From Planctomycetota bacterium (GTDB taxonomy: Bacteria > Planctomycetota > UBA1135 > GCA-002686595), in the NCBI GenBank assembly GCA_009691855.1, contig SIAI01000011.1:1-64000 (forward strand): a DNA stretch of 64,000 bases, in the 5' to 3' direction. The notes under the pieces are model-generated. The model was not told the DNA's origin and did no database searches. It saw nothing but the letters and a program-made list of their open reading frames with translations. Shown one piece after another: positions 63,393 to 64,000 of the stretch. Position 1 is the stretch's first letter; the number at the start of each line of letters is the position of its first letter. The position numbers were made by a program, and so were the translations under genes.

Positions 63393-64000
63393 ATGAACTT
63401 CCTTCGTCGCGTGCTCGTCGTGCTGGCCCTCGCTGTGGCCGTCACGAGCTGCGGCCAGGCGCCGGATCCCCGCCCGAGCGTGGTACTCATCTTGGTGGAT
63501 CAGCTGCGCGCGGACGCGGCCGAGCGCTGGATGCCCGCGACGCGCGCGCTGGCCGAGCGCGGCGTGCGCTTCGAAGAGATGCGCGCGGTCGCGCCCTGGA
63601 CCTACCCTTCGGTGACGAGCCTCTTTTCCGGGCTCTACCCGCAGCAGCACGGCGCCGACGCCGACCAGCAGGGCAAGCGCCTGACCACCATCTCGGGCGA
63701 CGTGCCGCTCCTGCCGCGCACGCTGCAGGCGGCCGGCTACCACACCGCGGCCTTCGTCACGAATCCCTTCTTTCACGAGTGGAACCACCCGTTCGCCGGG
63801 AGCTTCGACAAGTTCGACGCCAGCTTCATCGGCGACCAAGGCCCGACGCGCGGCCACGGCGACAAGGTGTGGACGAAGCGCATGTACTCCGACTCGGTGA
63901 ACGCGGCGGTGCGCGCGTACTTCGACGGGCGCGCGCTCGGCGCGGCGGAGTTCGTGTACGTGCACTACATCGACGTGCACGGGCGCAAGGAGAGCGCCGA
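63393..64000 (+). CDS. Sulfatase-like lipoprotein, 5' part (runs off the window)
   Basis: About 202 residues are visible; the gene continues past the right edge. A signal peptide with lipobox-like VTSC (Cys 20) is followed by the alkaline-phosphatase-superfamily metal motif SVVLILVDQLRAD (Asp at about 36). The nucleophile strand reads APWTYPSVTSLFSGLYPQQHG: Thr stands where true sulfatases have Cys or Ser (C/S-x-P-x-R), and the Arg is absent. It therefore does not look like a formylglycine sulfatase; a phosphodiesterase or phosphotransferase of the same superfamily fits better. A further site, YVHYIDVHG, is also present. Confidence 0.82.
   Translation, partial: MNFLRRVLVVLALAVAVTSCGQAPDPRPSVVLILVDQLRADAAERWMPATRALAERGVRFEEMRAVAPWTYPSVTSLFSGLYPQQHGADADQQGKRLTTISGDVPLLPRTLQAAGYHTAAFVTNPFFHEWNHPFAGSFDKFDASFIGDQGPTRGHGDKVWTKRMYSDSVNAAVRAYFDGRALGAAEFVYVHYIDVHGRKESA

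Overview
This 64 kb window is high-GC bacterial chromosome, dense with protein genes and with no rRNA, recognisable tRNA or CRISPR array. The gene content points to Planctomycetota, probably a poorly characterised lineage; this is inference from family content, not from a marker gene. The signs are Tat-exported Gfo/Idh/MocA oxidoreductases, SUMF-fold and sulfatase-like secreted proteins, a beta-propeller di-haem cytochrome, a giant IPT/TIG + FG-GAP exported protein, an ECF sigma factor with a membrane-anchored C-terminal extension, many lipoproteins with a GC-rich lipobox, and frequent 4-base start/stop overlaps.

Layout. 1-2.5 kb: ClpS, a DUF4388 protein and a protein with two MshEN-like modules. 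2.6-9.1 kb: a 2139-residue exported protein (PKD, metallo-beta-lactamase-like segment, 15 IPT/TIG repeats, FG-GAP repeats). 9.2-9.9 kb: decayed ISL3 transposase. 10-16.2 kb: di-haem cytochrome c peroxidase relative, class IV aminotransferase, glutaminyl-tRNA synthetase, a coiled-coil protein and an outer-membrane-type lipoprotein. 16.3-23.6 kb: a large lipoprotein facing a four-gene pseudopilin-type operon (two prepilins, a PilX-like protein, a HEAT-repeat protein). 23.7-29 kb: an ApbE + Gfo/Idh/MocA continuous reading frame, a SUMF-fold protein, a second Tat-type Gfo/Idh/MocA protein and a cytochrome b562-like protein. 29.2-30.8 kb: an IS110-family element with a frameshifted transposase. 30.8-33.6 kb: a beta-propeller di-haem cytochrome.

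33.8-50.6 kb is the most coherent system: an apparent non-phosphorylating L-fucose (6-deoxyhexose) utilisation locus. It holds an exported GH29 alpha-L-fucosidase, a ribose-type ABC sugar importer (binding lipoprotein, duplicated ATPase, permease), an extended SDR translationally coupled to an amidohydrolase-type lactonase, a UxaA-family sugar-acid dehydratase, two zinc-type dehydrogenases, a FAH-family diketo-acid hydrolase, and LutA-LutB-LutC for L-lactate oxidation. Read as a pathway this gives fucoside -> L-fucose -> fuconolactone -> fuconate -> 2-keto-3-deoxyfuconate -> 2,4-diketo-3-deoxyfuconate -> pyruvate + L-lactate, with LutABC turning the L-lactate into pyruvate. The families are clear; the sugar specificity is inferred mainly from the adjoining GH29 enzyme. 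A PD40-type propeller protein and a 164-bp palindromic repeat lie inside the locus.

50.8-64 kb: envelope and secreted proteins (a beta-barrel-like lipoprotein, a PKD + glycosidase-like lipoprotein, a TPR-containing exported protein), a GT-C-type membrane protein, the membrane-anchored ECF sigma factor, a GT2 glycosyltransferase coupled to a polytopic membrane protein, and the 5' part of a sulfatase-like lipoprotein running off the right edge.

Several genes carry a -10-like hexamer only 6-10 bases ahead of the start codon, suggesting leaderless transcripts alongside genes with ordinary GGAGG sites. Intergenic spaces between convergent genes mostly hold GC-rich hairpins, only one of which has a textbook T-tract.
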